Shown: positions 39,701-54,300 of the stretch, one piece after another
How positions within the stretch are numbered: the first letter of the stretch is position 1
Layout: each line of letters opens with the position of its first letter
NCBI RefSeq assembly: GCF_033807715.1
Contig: NC_084596.1
Coordinates: forward strand, 41,774,458-41,838,457
Reading direction: 5' to 3'
Length of the DNA: 64,000 nt
Source: Cololabis saira
Lineage: Eukaryota; Chordata; Actinopteri; Beloniformes; Belonidae
The notes under the pieces: model-generated
What the model was told of the DNA's origin: nothing
Seen by the model: only the letters and a program-made list of their open reading frames with translations
Database searches by the model: none
Translations under genes and position numbers: made by a program

Positions 39701-42700
39701 TTCGTCAGTCTGTAAAACGATAACTCTGATTTCTTGCTAAATCTATAAGTACAGTCGATCACACAACAGCTCTTTCCCGTTTTAGATGTTTTCCAGTTGC
39801 TCAAACTGAAAGTCTACGCTGCCACTCAGTCTTTCTGACACTCAGTCTTTCTGACACTCAGTGGGTGTAACCCGCTGTGAAGTCGCATTTGTGACGTCAT
39901 GCACATTCCCTCTATAGTTCAGACAGAACTTCAAAGGAGTTCCTTTTTCCTCGTTTTGAATGAATGAATGAATGAGTATTGCTATGATGGGAGGGGTCCA
40001 GTCCTCACCTCTTTCTGTGTGTTGTGCTGTGGTGCACTGACGGGGGTGCTGGGTTTGGCTGCAGAGACGGGGCTGGTGAAGACTGAATCCCGGCCTGGCA
40101 TGTGGAGACCAGACTTTGTGATCTCTCGACCACCGGATTTCCATTGGGTGCTCTACAAACACGTAACAGACAGAGTGGTTGGATCAGACTGGCACACTGA
40201 CCACTCGCTGGGCTCGCCATCTAACCATACACCTTGGTTCAATACTAAGCAGAGGTGTCAAGTAACAAAGTACAAATACTTCGTTACCTTACTTAAGTAG
40301 AAATTTTGGTTATCTATACTTCACTGGAGTAATTATTTTTCAGACGACTTTTTACTTTTACTCCTTACATTTTCATGCAATTATCTGTACTTTTTACTCC
40401 TTACATTTTAAAAACAGCCTCGTTACTCTATTTCATTTCGGCCTTTAAATAAAAACTATCCAGTTAAATTGCTCCATCCAGATAGAGTGAATTTGGTTAT
40501 GGTTGTTTCAGATGTTCTTGTCCAGTTTTGTTCTTACATCCGTTCCCTCAGATTCCTGCAGCTAAACTTGGATGTACATTCCAATAAAGGTTAGGATAAA
40601 TGATAACATGCCTCTGAAGTTTGACTTTTTGCACCATTACAATACTTATAGGCAACTATTCATCATATCTCCTGCTCTCTGAAACACATGTTAATGCTCA
40701 ATAGTACACATATATGGTTCTTTAATATATTTGCATTATACTAAGATGCATTCATTTTCAATGGCTTTTGTCCTTAATGGCTTTTTTCCCCCCTTACATT
40801 ACTTTTACTTTTATACTTTAAGTAGTTTTGAAACCAGTACTTTTATACTTTTACTTGAGTAAAAAACTTGAGTTGATACTTCAACAGGAGTATTTTTAAA
40901 CTCTAGTATCTATACTTCTACCTGAGTAATTAATGTAAATACTTTTGACACCTCTGCTAATCATACACCTTGGTTCAATACTTAATGAAATCAAACAGCT
41001 ATTAACGTACTTTGGTGGGGGCCACGGCGGGCTTGGGGACCAGGTTCTTGTAGACACTGGAGCCTGTGATGGGAGCTTTGCTGCCATTGGTGGGCAAGGA
41101 GCCAGCAGTGGCAAACCCTGCAGAGAAAGCTGTGCTAGTGTCCTCCTTGGAAACCTTCTTGATCACCAGCATTTTGGACACCATTTGTTTGCCACTGGGT
41201 GGATTTTCTGAAGCATGATTGGGACAAACGGAGAGGAGTTGTTCCACTTGATAATAAAAAGGTACATAACAGAGATGCAAACTTATCAATTTAAATAAAG
41301 TGAAGCTTGAAGCTCTTACCCCACACCCCAGCATGGGGAGCGACTGCTCGCATCTGAGTGCCAGGCTTTCCAGGTGTTTCAGGGTTTAGGGAAGGCTGAA
41401 AGACAAAGCAACTGCGTGAAATATTTGGTACGGAGCATTTAGGAATTTCAAAATAAGTAATGTTGTCCCGATCGATCGGCCTTTTCAAAACATCGGTATC
41501 GGCCAGAAAAGTATTGGGACATACCTAGTTATTAATGTTTTTAATATATATTAAATCGTTTTATAAATCGTTGCATTTAACGTCACTTCCGGCCGGCGAA
41601 GTAAGTGAAACTAATAATAATAATAATGACTTGGATTTATATAGCGCCCTTCTAGGCACCCAGAGCGCTTTACAGAAATCATTATTCATCCATACACATT
41701 CTCTCCAGTGGTGGTAGCTACATTGTAGCCACAGCTGCCCTGGGGCAGACTGACAGAAGCGTGGCTGCCATATCGCGCCTAACGGCCCCTCCGACCACCA
41801 CCAACATTCACACACATTCAAACGCAATCACACGGGGCAAGGTGGGTAAGGTGTCTTGCCCAAGGACACTACGACAGCAAACTGGGACAGAGCGGGATTC
41901 GAACCGCCGACCTTCTGATCATTGGACGACCCGCTCCAACACCTGAGCTACTGCCGCCCGTCTAATATGGTTTACATGTTTGAATTGTGAAATGTTATAT
42001 CTGTTCATGTTCATTAAGCTGCTGCTATTCATTTCATCCATTCAGAATGTTGCACTAAGTTTAAGCCAAAAATTATTTTAATTTTCTTGTATTTGTGAGT
42101 TTGACTGGATGTCATTCAACTACCTCTTTTGAAGTTAAATTTATTTATTTTTGTTATTGCACTATTCTGCACTTTTTGTTTTAGTTTACAATTTCATGTT
42201 TTCACATTTTGTGGCACCAGAGCTGATAAGCTTTGTTGAAATAAATGTCCATGTTGTTCTCCAATGGACAATAAAAGAAACTTGGGAGTTTTAGTCGTCT
42301 TTTTTTTTTTTTTCATTCATTGCCAAAATGTATCTGATCGTAAAAAGTATCGGAAATGTATTGGGAGCCAATAAAGGTGATCGGATCGGGAAAAATTGGG
42401 ATCGGCAGATACTCAAACTCAAGTGATCGTGATCGGATCGGGAGTTAAAAAGTCCTGATCGGGACAACCCTAAAAATAAGTTTACTTGCAAGAAGAGAAA
42501 AATTGAAAAAAACAAAACTCTGCCTCCCTGTACTACTTGGCAATCTCTTGCGATGCATGATACTCGCAAAATAATAATAAATCAATTAAAAATCATGCTT
42601 GGTAAAGAGGGTTGTCAACTCACAAAGTCCTCCTCCACAAACTTCAGCTTGTCGTCCTTGCCGTCCTTGCGTTCCTCGTTAGGAAACTTGTCCTGGTACG

Positions 42701-45254
42701 AGGTTCCTTTGCGAGGATGGAAGTTGCCGTTGCGTTGCCGGTGCCCCACCTGCCTGTCCCTGTCGCCGCCTCCTCGTTTGGGATGGCGCCCCTGGTGGTG
42801 GTGGCTGTCCTGTGCACCCCGTGGAGCCCCATGCCAGCTGGGGGTTTCTTTCCAACAAGAGCCCCCGGCCAGCCCACCGTGCCCTCCCTTGGCCACCCCC
42901 GAGTCCACGGAGTCATGTCTCAGGAGCAGCGAAGGCTGCTGCCATCCATCCCCTGGAGAGAAGGAAGATAGGGAGGAAATATAAGACACAGCAGACTTAA
43001 GGATGTGGGGAACTAGGCCTTAACTGATTACTGGACAGGTACATTATTTGGCGCTTTTCAACTACCGTATTTTCTGCACTATAAAAGGCGCACCGCATTA
43101 TAAGGCACACTTAATATATGGTAAAATACCGTACTATAGTGGCTGAGGTTGAGTTACGTATCTACCTGATGGAGCTGCGCTACAGGAAATGCTACAAAAT
43201 CCTACAGTACTTAGTCTTGTTGTCTTCTTCATTTAGATCACACAATCAAATACGTCACAGCAGCTTCTCCAACCTCCTACTTCTGATCTGGGAATTGAAA
43301 AACGAGGGCGAGGCGAGTTGTGCTGAGTAGGTACTAGTGTAAAAGCGCCAATTGAGGGTGATACTGAGCTACAGCACAGATCTAGTTTCAAAAAATCCAA
43401 TGTCATTAAATAAATAAATAAATAATAAATAAATAATAAATAAAATAAATAAATAAAAATCGATCTTTAGACATATGAATCAATTTTTAGGAATTAATAT
43501 GATTTAGAATCGGGAAATCGATTTTTTCAACACAGGCCTACGAAGAGCATACTTCAAGTCCCGAGTTCCCACACGGACTGGAACTCGGCGGACTGGAAGT
43601 TTGTAGTCAGCACCATAGACATATATATGTATATATTTATATGGTCAGCACCGGAGTCCCACGCAAGACGGAGCTTGACGAGCCTCGCTCATCTTTAAGG
43701 GCTCCTGTTTGGAAACACTTTGGTTTCCCGGTGAAAAAAATAACAGACAAAGACAAATAGATAACACGAGAGCAGTGTGCCGACGTTGTTCCCCAGCCAT
43801 CGGGCACGTTTCCGGCAACACCTCAAACCTCATAACGCATTTGAAACGGCCCCAGTGAATGTGAACATCACTGCTGTGAGGAAAGAAACCAGCACCACGT
43901 CAACGCAGCGACCTCTAAAGCTATAACTAATGCCACTGCTGTTTTTATAGCAGTGAATCTGCAACCATACTCAGCTGTTTTGATGCAATAGATGGCCAGA
44001 ACAACATAAGCCGATTCATAAATAAATTAATTCTTGCTGTAGCCTTCGGGTTTATGTTGGAACTTACTTGACCACACTCTACGCTGTAAGAAATTAAAAT
44101 GAATGATGCAACTATTGCTTGGTAGAGCAAAACTACGATGAGGTAAAACAAAAACATAAAACAAAAAAAAATTAGCTATTGTATCCGATTGAGACTTTGC
44201 TTAAGAAGAAAGTAGTCACAATGAAAACATTTGGTCATCAATTAAAATGGTTGTAAATAAATCTAACTGAGTGGCAGTTTGAGTTCTCCTAAATTTGACA
44301 CCAGTGTTTACATTTTTGGCTGCTTTTCCTTCAGTTATTGGTCTTTATTAGTAATAATTAGCATCCAAGTTGGAAGATTCACAGTTGTCGTTATCCATTT
44401 TAAACATGCTTTTAGAAAACCAAACGCCATTAATGATAAACACAGTTTTATGACCAAGGATAACCTTGAGAAAATGACACCAGAATTCCTTGAATCTTTA
44501 TCAGTATTTGTCAGGGACGCATTACCAAGGCTTGATGGTTTACCAGCGTAAACGTTTTTATTACTTTTTAACAACAAAATGAAAAATCTGATGCGACATT
44601 TACGGTAGAATATTTTGGAGGGAGAGTATTGAAAAAGAAGGATTGCAGACGCCAGGAATTATGATGAGGGACTGGAAAGACAACGGAGACGACATCTCTA
44701 TGACCTTCTGAGTGAAGAAATTATTCATCTACTAAAACCTCACTGCAGAAACTGACACAAAAAAAAAACTGGGGAAAAAAATAAATAAAAAATAAAAATC
44801 AGACTGAGATAAAACAGAATTACAACAACTCAGATTAAAAAAAAAGGGACATGGACAACATTTTAAAACTGGCCTGACTCTACATTTATTCTTAGTTCAC
44901 ATGAACAACTGCACAACTAGACCAAGGTATCCATCCTTTTGATCTCCATGCACAGAAAATACTTTTACTGCGTTTTACTGTCCCAACCGATGCAGACGTG
45001 TGCACAGTCCTCTAAAAAGCTACAGCAGCCGAGCCTTCACATGTCTGATGCTGACGGGCTGACAGCCAGCTGGACCTAGGAGGGCGACAGCAGCCCCTGC
45101 TTTCATCACCAAGAACAAGAAGGAAACCCAAAAATGACCAAGGATTAAGATCCCCACATTAAGAGTTCAGACATAAGTTTCATTTCAACACTTTACTCAT
45201 GAAGCAGATTTATTTAGTCTTTAACAGGAGAGCAAAGCAAAAAAAAAATAAATA

Positions 45255-45322
<68 letters not shown>

Positions 45323-48300
45323 CCTACCTGTCCCACATATGGACTCACTTGAATTAAAAAAAAAAAAAAAAATACTAGTTATTTGGGATTTTGTTGTTGT
45401 TGTTTTAAGCATCAAAATGTCATGTGGTGCGACCGTCCGACCAGGACTCTTGTTTTGAAAACTTTTTTTGAAATCACTCTAAATGTATTTAAATCAATCT
45501 TCTGCCCTATCTGGCATGATTTCCGAAGTATCTTGTAGTGTATAAGATTGCAACACATTTGTATTTATATTTCCATCATAATATACAAACAAATTTGACT
45601 GATGTACATTTTATGAAATATCAGGTGGCACGACCATTAAAAAAAAAACAACCATTTTTGTATAATACTGAAAACTTGTAAAAAAAAAAAAAAAGATGTC
45701 AAGATGTTAAGGAAATTAATTCATTTTAATATAAATCATGGTTGCACCACATGTCTTTTTTTAAGGCTAGTGCCAATTCATCTTGACGAAAAAACTCTGA
45801 AATCACTTAATTTAAAATTTTTATATGAATTTATGTGTACACAACATTCTTAATGTTTGAACTACTGCAATAAATATTCTTTTTTTTATTATTTTGAAAT
45901 TGACCTGTTGAAAATCCTTATTTGTCATTGACCCATATATATTTATAAAATAAATATATATTAGATATATGACATATTTTATACTAAAAATGCATATGTA
46001 TATGCCTTAGGCTCTTACCAACAAGGTATTAACTATTAATATATATGCAGACAAAAAAAAAAAAGAAAAAAAAAAGGAGAGCAAAGCAAACGACTGACAA
46101 CAGTGTAGCGACACAAGCAAGAGTAGATCACAGCTCGGATTGTTCCTCATATTTCTCAACTGTCCCTAAGTGGCAGCAGCACACTACAGCATGTAGCCTT
46201 TGTGGCTGGTTGCACAACCAACCGCCATGCAGATTTGATTAACAGCTTTTACTGCTGCTATTGTTTTGATTTGTTCTTTTAATTATCAAAATACTTCTTC
46301 CTCTGCATACCATTCCCAAATTTATGATGAAACATTCATGTGGTAAAGATATCACAAAGTAAGAAATAGCATCTATTTCAGTGGTGTTCAGTCCAGGGGC
46401 CTCATGTACTAAGAGTGCGGCGCACAAAAAGCGTGCGTACGCCACTTTCTACGCTCGGATGTACAAAGAATGACTTGAACGTAGAAAGTTGCGGTCTTTC
46501 ACTCACATTAAGGCTAGTGTACGCACTTTTCTGAGGTTTTGTCCGTTGGCGACACTCACTGGTGATGCAGTGAAGTGCAGAATATGAGGAAACAATAAAT
46601 TCACGACCACGTGAAGGACACGACAGTCCCCACATTACCAGATAAGTTACGCAAGAGTGGAGCTGCAACAATCTCACAATCAACCACATGACCTGCTGGT
46701 CCAGGACTAAGACTGGACCATCAGCTGGGGCTGCTGCAGGTCGGACATCTCTGTCACCATGACGACCGTATGGGACAACTGGAGATTAAAGCCAGATCCT
46801 AAAACATCCCATAACTGTGTCTGAACAGAAAAACATTAAAATACATTTTGCAGCGAAAAACCGGTTCTGTAAAGTTGTCTTTTAAAATAAAACTAAGATG
46901 TCACGGAAAGGTTGGTTGGTACGAACTGATGTGATTCAGCAATGATGAATAAAGTTTTCATTGAATGTTTAGGAAACTTTCAGAGTCTGATATTAGTCGG
47001 CTGCAGCTGCTGCAGGTCCAGAAAGTGTTTCTCCGGTGATGGACCGGGATCTAGACCGATTTCTCCTCCTGCGGATGCAACACTCCGAGTTACAGAAACT
47101 TTGTTCTTTATTTCTCACGTTTGCACCTCCATAATCCCGTTGGAACAACTTGTCTTTATTTCTGCAGCAGAGGAATCAGATCATGATGCTTCATGTTTTA
47201 AATATAAATGTATATGTTCACATTGTTATACTTATGAGAGAGGTGATCGCGGACATCCACAATGTGTAAAACTCAATAAACGTGTACATTGGTCTTAATC
47301 CGTCAGTATATAATTATACGCGTGACAATAAAGCGGAACAAGGAGCCGTTTTTCATCCACCAACTTAAGTTCTGGTGTCGGTTCTTAAAATACAAACAAG
47401 AAAAGCAGAGTGTAATGATGCACTAACGCTGCCCATAAACATTAACAAACCCGTACGATCATAATAAAACCAAAACTCTTCACGGAACGCAACACAAAGC
47501 AAAGAACAGCATTACCCATAATGCAATGCAGCTGAAATCGGTGGAAATGCCCCAAATAAATAATTTTTTCCAGGCCTCAACTTCTGACAGGACTATGTGC
47601 GCCCAAATCCACGCTGATTGGTTTGTACAGAGCAACCTGCGTGGATTTGGGCCTACGCACAGTTTTGTACATCTGAATTTTTTTTGGCGTACGTGTAAAT
47701 TCCACGCACGGTTTCACGTTGAAATCCACTGACTCTTAGTACATGAGGCCCCAGGTCGTCAAGAGCCACCGTCCTGCAGGGTTTAGACGTTTCCCTGATC
47801 CATTACACCCTGATACAGATGATTGTCGCCAACAGAACTGTGCAGACCTTGATGACGAGTTGGTGATGACCACTAACTAGAATCAGGTGTGTTGATGCAG
47901 AAAAACATCAAAAACATGCAGGACAGTGACAGTGTTTTTTGACTCGTCTCTGTCCCAGTCGTTTTCCATTACAGTTCAGTATCACCTCAATGTGGGCTGG
48001 GCCTTGTTCTCGTTCTGTGTTTTCCCATCCAGTTCCCTCTGGATACAATCGTTGACGATGAGGCACAGAAACGTGTTGACCTCCTTGTTGCACCACGGAG
48101 TAGTTAGCTTGCCATCTTTCTGCTGTACCAAAGTTTAGTTGTAAAGTAAATATTGCAGTCACTGTTGATGGGTTTTAAATCTGCAGAGTGTGAAGGAGTT
48201 GCTCTCAAGACTCAAGAGACGTTACTCTCTGGGCAATCAGTGGCTTGAAGCCTGGTGACGTTGCATTTTCAGCCCGACTCAGCTCCGTTAGAACCCTGGC

Positions 48301-51300
48301 CAAGTAGGGGCGAATAAAGGAGGTACTAACCGGTCCTATCACCTAGTGGAAAACCCTTAAAATAAGACTACAGGCGAGCAGAGTAAGTATGAGCGGCTAA
48401 GCGCCATTATAGGGAAAAGTAGTTTGCAAACCTGCGTGCAAACTTTAAAAACAATCCATAAAAAACAAAAAAAAAACTAAACAAAAGCCTAAAATACGCA
48501 CAAACAGATGCAGGACGGACTAAAACCACACTACTCTGAAGAGCCACCGCACACCACATTCTTGTGTCTCATTTAACGGTTTGACTAAACTGAATTCAAG
48601 TGAATAAACGACTCTACAACATGTGCAGCTCACTGAAGAGGTGGTAAAAACGAAAAACAACAATATATTTTCCCATCTCAGCTGCATTAATCACGGTCTT
48701 GCTAATGAGCAGTTAACCAGCAGAAAATACCAAACTTCTATAGAAAAAGTAGGAGAGTTTTGATTCAAACCAAATCACTGAACAGAAATGTCAAGATGAA
48801 AACTATTAAAGCTGCAAAATTGTTGTGTAACCTGATTCAGCAAATGCATGCTTTCACGTTTCTATAAAATACCATTTTAAAAAGAAAGGAAAAAGATGAT
48901 TGATAAAGGTGGACGCACGGTCAATGATTTACATTGAAAGGAGAAACTTTAAAGTGGTGCAAATTCTTTTCTTTGTCAAACTATCAGTTTCAATTTTATT
49001 TGAACGAATATTTGATTCAAGAATCCTCCTCTTGCTCTCCCTATTTTTGGCAAAAAGAAAACAAAAAAAACAACCTACAATTTAACTTGGACATCCATCC
49101 TAACAATCCATCCTATCCCCTTGCAATAACAGCCTATCGCTTCATGGTATTTCAGCACAGAAATGCAGCAGACATCACGTCAAAGATGATTGAGACTCAA
49201 GAAAGTACTGACAGAAGAAAAAAACAACAGTGACCGAGCACAGAGACAAAACAAGAAACTCAGTGTCATAAAAGCAACAAACTTCCCTCAAGTAGGAGGA
49301 GGACCGGCTGAGCTGAAAACTTGAAGTTCTTATATAGTGCTGCTTTAACCTGAAGTGGTTTTTATTTCATCTTTCCTTCCGAGGCTAAGAGACCAAATTT
49401 CAAGTGAACAATTTCACGACTTTTAGAAATTCTTTGGGTGTTAAAAAGCTTTAAATTGCCCTTTAGGCTAGACAGGGTTCACTGGACTAATGGCCGTTTT
49501 TCTACGCTGCTCCGGCTGCTCTAGTTTTTTAAGTCAATCTTTTTCTCCAATATGCATGTAGTTTTCTCAACATAGTGTAACATAGCGTTTTAGCCATAAA
49601 ACAAAGTGAAACTTTTATTCAATCACTTTTAAAATTGGGTCATCTGGCATTAGTTTTCTTTATTGATGAAAGTTTAAGGACAATACGAAGACTACAAATG
49701 CAATGTGGCTCAGTGAGAGCTAAATCAGACCCGTTTACATGTTGTGACCTTAAGACCCCGTCCACACGTAGCCGGTATCTGCTAAACCCAAGATATTTTC
49801 CTACGTTTGGACTTGTCATCCACATGAAAACGCAAATAAACGAATGTTTAAAAAAAACTCTGGGCAAAGTAAAGATTTTTGAAAACTCAGTTTATGTAGA
49901 TGCGTGTAGACACACACAACTGGAGTTTTGTGTTTTCGAACGTCAGATTATGCGCCAAAACAACAACAAATCTGCTCTGACGTGCGACTTTTGTTTACTA
50001 CAGATCTACAGATGATCCAGCATCTGTTCTCCAAGCTATTTATTAAATAAATGGTCTCTGCTCTTGACCACCGTTTACTGCGTTACACTGACGCAGAGCC
50101 TACACCGTAGGATACGCAGCGACGCGCACCGTACGCCGTACCCTACAACGTAGGCTACGGCGTAGGGCTGCGACGATAACGCGGCAGCTCCGTGGCGGGA
50201 CACGGGGGGGACTCTGGCTGGTTACTGAGAGACCCGCCTGCCGGGGAAGCTGCGCCGTGGAGGCACAGATGATCTACAGGTTTAGAATGCTTATGAATGT
50301 GGTCGAAAACGCAGATCTTCGGTTATGTGTGGAAAGGGTTTTTTTTTTTAAACGATGTAATGTGGATACAAATTATTTTCTAAACGGAGGGGGGGGGAAT
50401 ATTCGGTTTTAAAAATACCCGGCTACGTGTGGACGTGGTATAAGAGTGTTTAAAAATGTGTCTCAGAGAAGGTTCTGATGTACGATGTGTTGGGGAGTTA
50501 TAATAATCAATTTCATTTATAGATGGATAATCCAAGTTAATTTTTCTTAACAGAACAAACATCCATCTGATTAAATTGTTTTTTTCAGCAGAGGTGAAAA
50601 GCTGTAACTGTTTGCACAGCAAATTAAAACGTGACAGTTATCAAACCATGAAACTATTAGAAGTCTCAAAGAGCACAGCTGCACTGGATGAAGTCATCTT
50701 TTCAAGCGGCAGCTCGTGTTTATGGTAAACGCTGTAGATCACTGAGAAGTCAGCTACATGCCTGCTTATGCTGCCCTTTTCTAGATCAATTTTTCTTTTA
50801 ATAGCCTCTCACACTTCAGCCGACATGTTTTTTGAAAATTCACAAGTCAGCCAGGTTCAACTGAAACTTATCTGGTACCAGTCACCAACCAAACCACCGC
50901 CATACCCCAAGTCTGCATATGTTACCCATTTATTTGAAACAATGCACAGCTCCACACCAACACCAGACAGATGGTGAGGTAGATAAATGTTCCTTTTCAT
51001 CATAATCTCCATTCTGCCTCTGTCACACAGTTTGAAAAAAATGCAGTTCAGCCGTCGGAGCTTTTACCTGCTGGAGCACGCAGGGAGCCGTTGTTGAAGA
51101 AACCATCAGAGGAGTTGTGGCGGCGGCGGCTTACAGAAGTCCTGGCGTCTCTGTGGTGGTGTGGCTCCCCTTGTTTGTCAAGGTTGGCAGCAGGGGACTG
51201 CAGGACGACAAGAATGTCAAAAACGGGAAATTTAATAAGTACACAGAGAGAACAGAAAATAATACACTGTCTCCTTTCCAGAGTAAAATGACAAAGAAGA

Positions 51301-54300
51301 ATGAAAATTATGAAATGGAAATATTTATGCTTCAAGTTTTTATCCCTTCTTACAAAGTTTATTTTTTTCATTTTTGTCCCGTTTTCATAATAAGTACACT
51401 ATAGTTTTGTACATCTTCCTTCATCTCCCAAAAGGAGTTTAAATAACCTGCTTAAAAAGGTGAAATTAAGGATTTATTTTTAGATAAGTACATTTAAAAA
51501 AAAGAACACCTCCACCAAAATCCCTGAAGTGTCTTTTAGAAATGGGCTGTAAGATATCTGAATCCTCTTTTTATCATCCATTGAGGTTTAAAGATAAATG
51601 TAGATGTTCATCAACCAATACAGGCAATTGGTCCTAGGACAGAAAATAATTGCAGAACATCTGAAACAAATGATAACAATATATTCAAGAAAAAAAGCGT
51701 GTTATTTTGCCAGCAAGTACTGCAAGTGCAAGCAGTACTCGAGTCGTAAAAAAAAAAAAAAAAAAAAATCAGGGGGGATGGTGGATTTTATCATATGGGG
51801 ACAGATCATTTTGTGCTGATTACAAATAATATAATATATTACAAATAATAGCACTGACCAAAACAGCTGCAGAAATACTGCAGGAATTACATAGCAGCAG
51901 TTAAATGCAGCCTTCTGTAAGCTTTAAATATCCACTGGACTTACATCAAATACATCAAAACACAACAATAAAAAACTGTTTTCTGAACTTATCAATATGA
52001 CTCTGTCCTTCACAGGATAAGTAACATGGATCACTGCAAAAACTCAAAATATTAACAAGAATATTTGTCTTATTTCTAGTTAAAATGTCTCATTTTAGTA
52101 AAAAACTTAAACACTTAAAACAAGACTCATCACTGGAAAAAACAACAATTTTCACCTGTTTCAAGTAGATTTTCACTTGAAATAAGTAGAAAAATCTGCA
52201 TGTGGAATAAGATTTTATTGCTTGTAATGAGAAGATAAATCTTGTCCCACTGTCAGATTTTTCGACTTTTCTACTTGAAACAGGTGAAAATTGTCAAATA
52301 AGTTATTTTTCTGGTGTTATTTTTCTGGTGATGACTCTAAATGTTGAAATAGCAGTAAAACCACATCCATTGATGAAATGACATAAGGGATGGAAAGGGG
52401 GGATGATTTTGACCGTTTTTATTTCAGTGGGGATGCCATCCCCCCTCAACTCGAGTAGTGCCTGCAAGCAACAATGATGAACTTGGATAACCTCTAAGAC
52501 AAAAAAACAAAACTATATAAAATGTAAAAACTCTACTTCCAAACATGTCAAATCACTGCAGCAGGACAATCAATCACGGCAAACAACTAACACTGACATG
52601 AAGTCATGTGTCTGCAGGACTTTAGAGGACTTGTTTACATCTGGACTCTTGATTTCTCAGACAGGCGGATCGGTGGGGCCACTTCCTCCCTCTGAGATTA
52701 CACTGGAACTAAAACAGCCTGATAGCTCCCACAATACCTCATGTAAACAAACGTTGGAGCTGCTGTGTGGTGGGAGACCTCTGAACTTGAATTATACCAA
52801 AGTGAAGTCCGTTAATGAAACGTTTCCCTGAGCTGAGTTTTCTGAATGCATTACACAGTAACTCCATTAACAGTAATATTGAGATGGGTCCTGACAAAAG
52901 GAAAACAACTGACCCAATGGGAGCGCCAAAACAGAGGAAACAATGGATTAGTTGCAACATTTACAGTTTCAATGTGTACTTGCATTGGTAATGTGCATAT
53001 TTGGTGCAGCCAAGTAGCCCAACCAAGTGTTGACAAACATTCACACATTTCATTTTGCAGAGCTGCATGCAGCATTTTGATTCCGGACCCTGCACCTCGC
53101 CTCTTAATACAGATACACCAAATCAATACACAGCTTTGGGTTACACGACTGCAGGTTTATTCATAACATACTAAATCATCTCAAGGCACGTTCACATTTT
53201 CCAGGCCCTTTTAGCAACTTTTCTTTCTCTAACAGAACAGATTAAGAATGTAACCTCATGAGCAGAATTTTTTTTTTTTTTTCTAAAGTCCCTAATGCAA
53301 CTTCTCAAAAGAAAATATTGTACTCCTACATTAAGTTAATTAGGGCTGCACAATGTGTTAAAAATGTATCATCAGCTAACTGTGTTGACCAATCAACCAA
53401 GAGCTTATAAACCTACACGTTTATGAGAGAGAAGAAGACTACAATTCAAATAACACAAACATGGAAAATGTAAGTATGGCACAATTGACTGATTAAAACC
53501 CTGATGAAAATGTAGAACAGACGGATCAATTGGCCCGTCGGTAAGTCCTGCCCCCTTAGATGCTGTCGCCAACTCTGACAATCTATAAGGGTTGTTCAGT
53601 TTTACGATGGCAACTGTCTGAGTGAAAACCTTCTCTGAGTGTTTTAGAGAAGTTTAAAACAGGAAAGGACCACCTTTCGTGTATATGGAAGTGCAACACG
53701 ACTGTCTCGATCAAAGACAACCAAAACCTTGTCCCTACATAAATGACTCATTGTAAGGTCCCAGTAGCAACACAGCTTTAAAGTTTGCATTTATGGATCA
53801 ACTTATTTGGGTTTCTTTGGCCAATGCAGGGCAGCCGATGACCAATTTATGATCCTGATTTCTTTGGCTGGTATGTTGGACCAATTTTCCTTTTTTAAGA
53901 ACACCAGTACAACCTTTCCTCCCCTTTACCCACTGAGACTTTCTAAATCTTAGTGTACGTAGACTTTGAGATTATACCATGTGTTTTTCTTTCAAGCATC
54001 ATATGTCTTCTTGACTCACTACTGTCAATGATGAAGTGTTAGAATTAAACCATAATGTTTAGTTTTACTATCTTTAAAACTTTATGGGGGACATATAAAA
54101 GCTGGATACGCGGAGACGATGTGTGATGGACAGCCAGGGCGAAGCTGGCCCACCACAATAGCTCCTTTCCCACTACTGAGCCAAAGCAGAGAGAACTGAA
54201 GCAGTCAGGCTAGTTGCTTTCCCATTGTCCCTTCCAGTGCTTATCAAAGCTAATCCACACTAGAGCTGGGCAACATGGACCAAAAGTCGATATTTTCTAG

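Noticed and set aside
40005..40220. 71-codon minus-strand frame over a gpbp1l1 exon
   Set aside because: Wrong phase. The exon 40152-40009 must start in phase 0 after ...VAPTK, giving STQWKSGGREITKSG.
41875..41961. tRNA-like sequence with A and B boxes
   Set aside because: It is the head of a SINE that continues into a body and an (ATT)n tail; not a functional tRNA gene.
44279..44551. 90-codon plus-strand frame
   Set aside because: Intronic to gpbp1l1, no domain recognised, no splice signals at sensible places.
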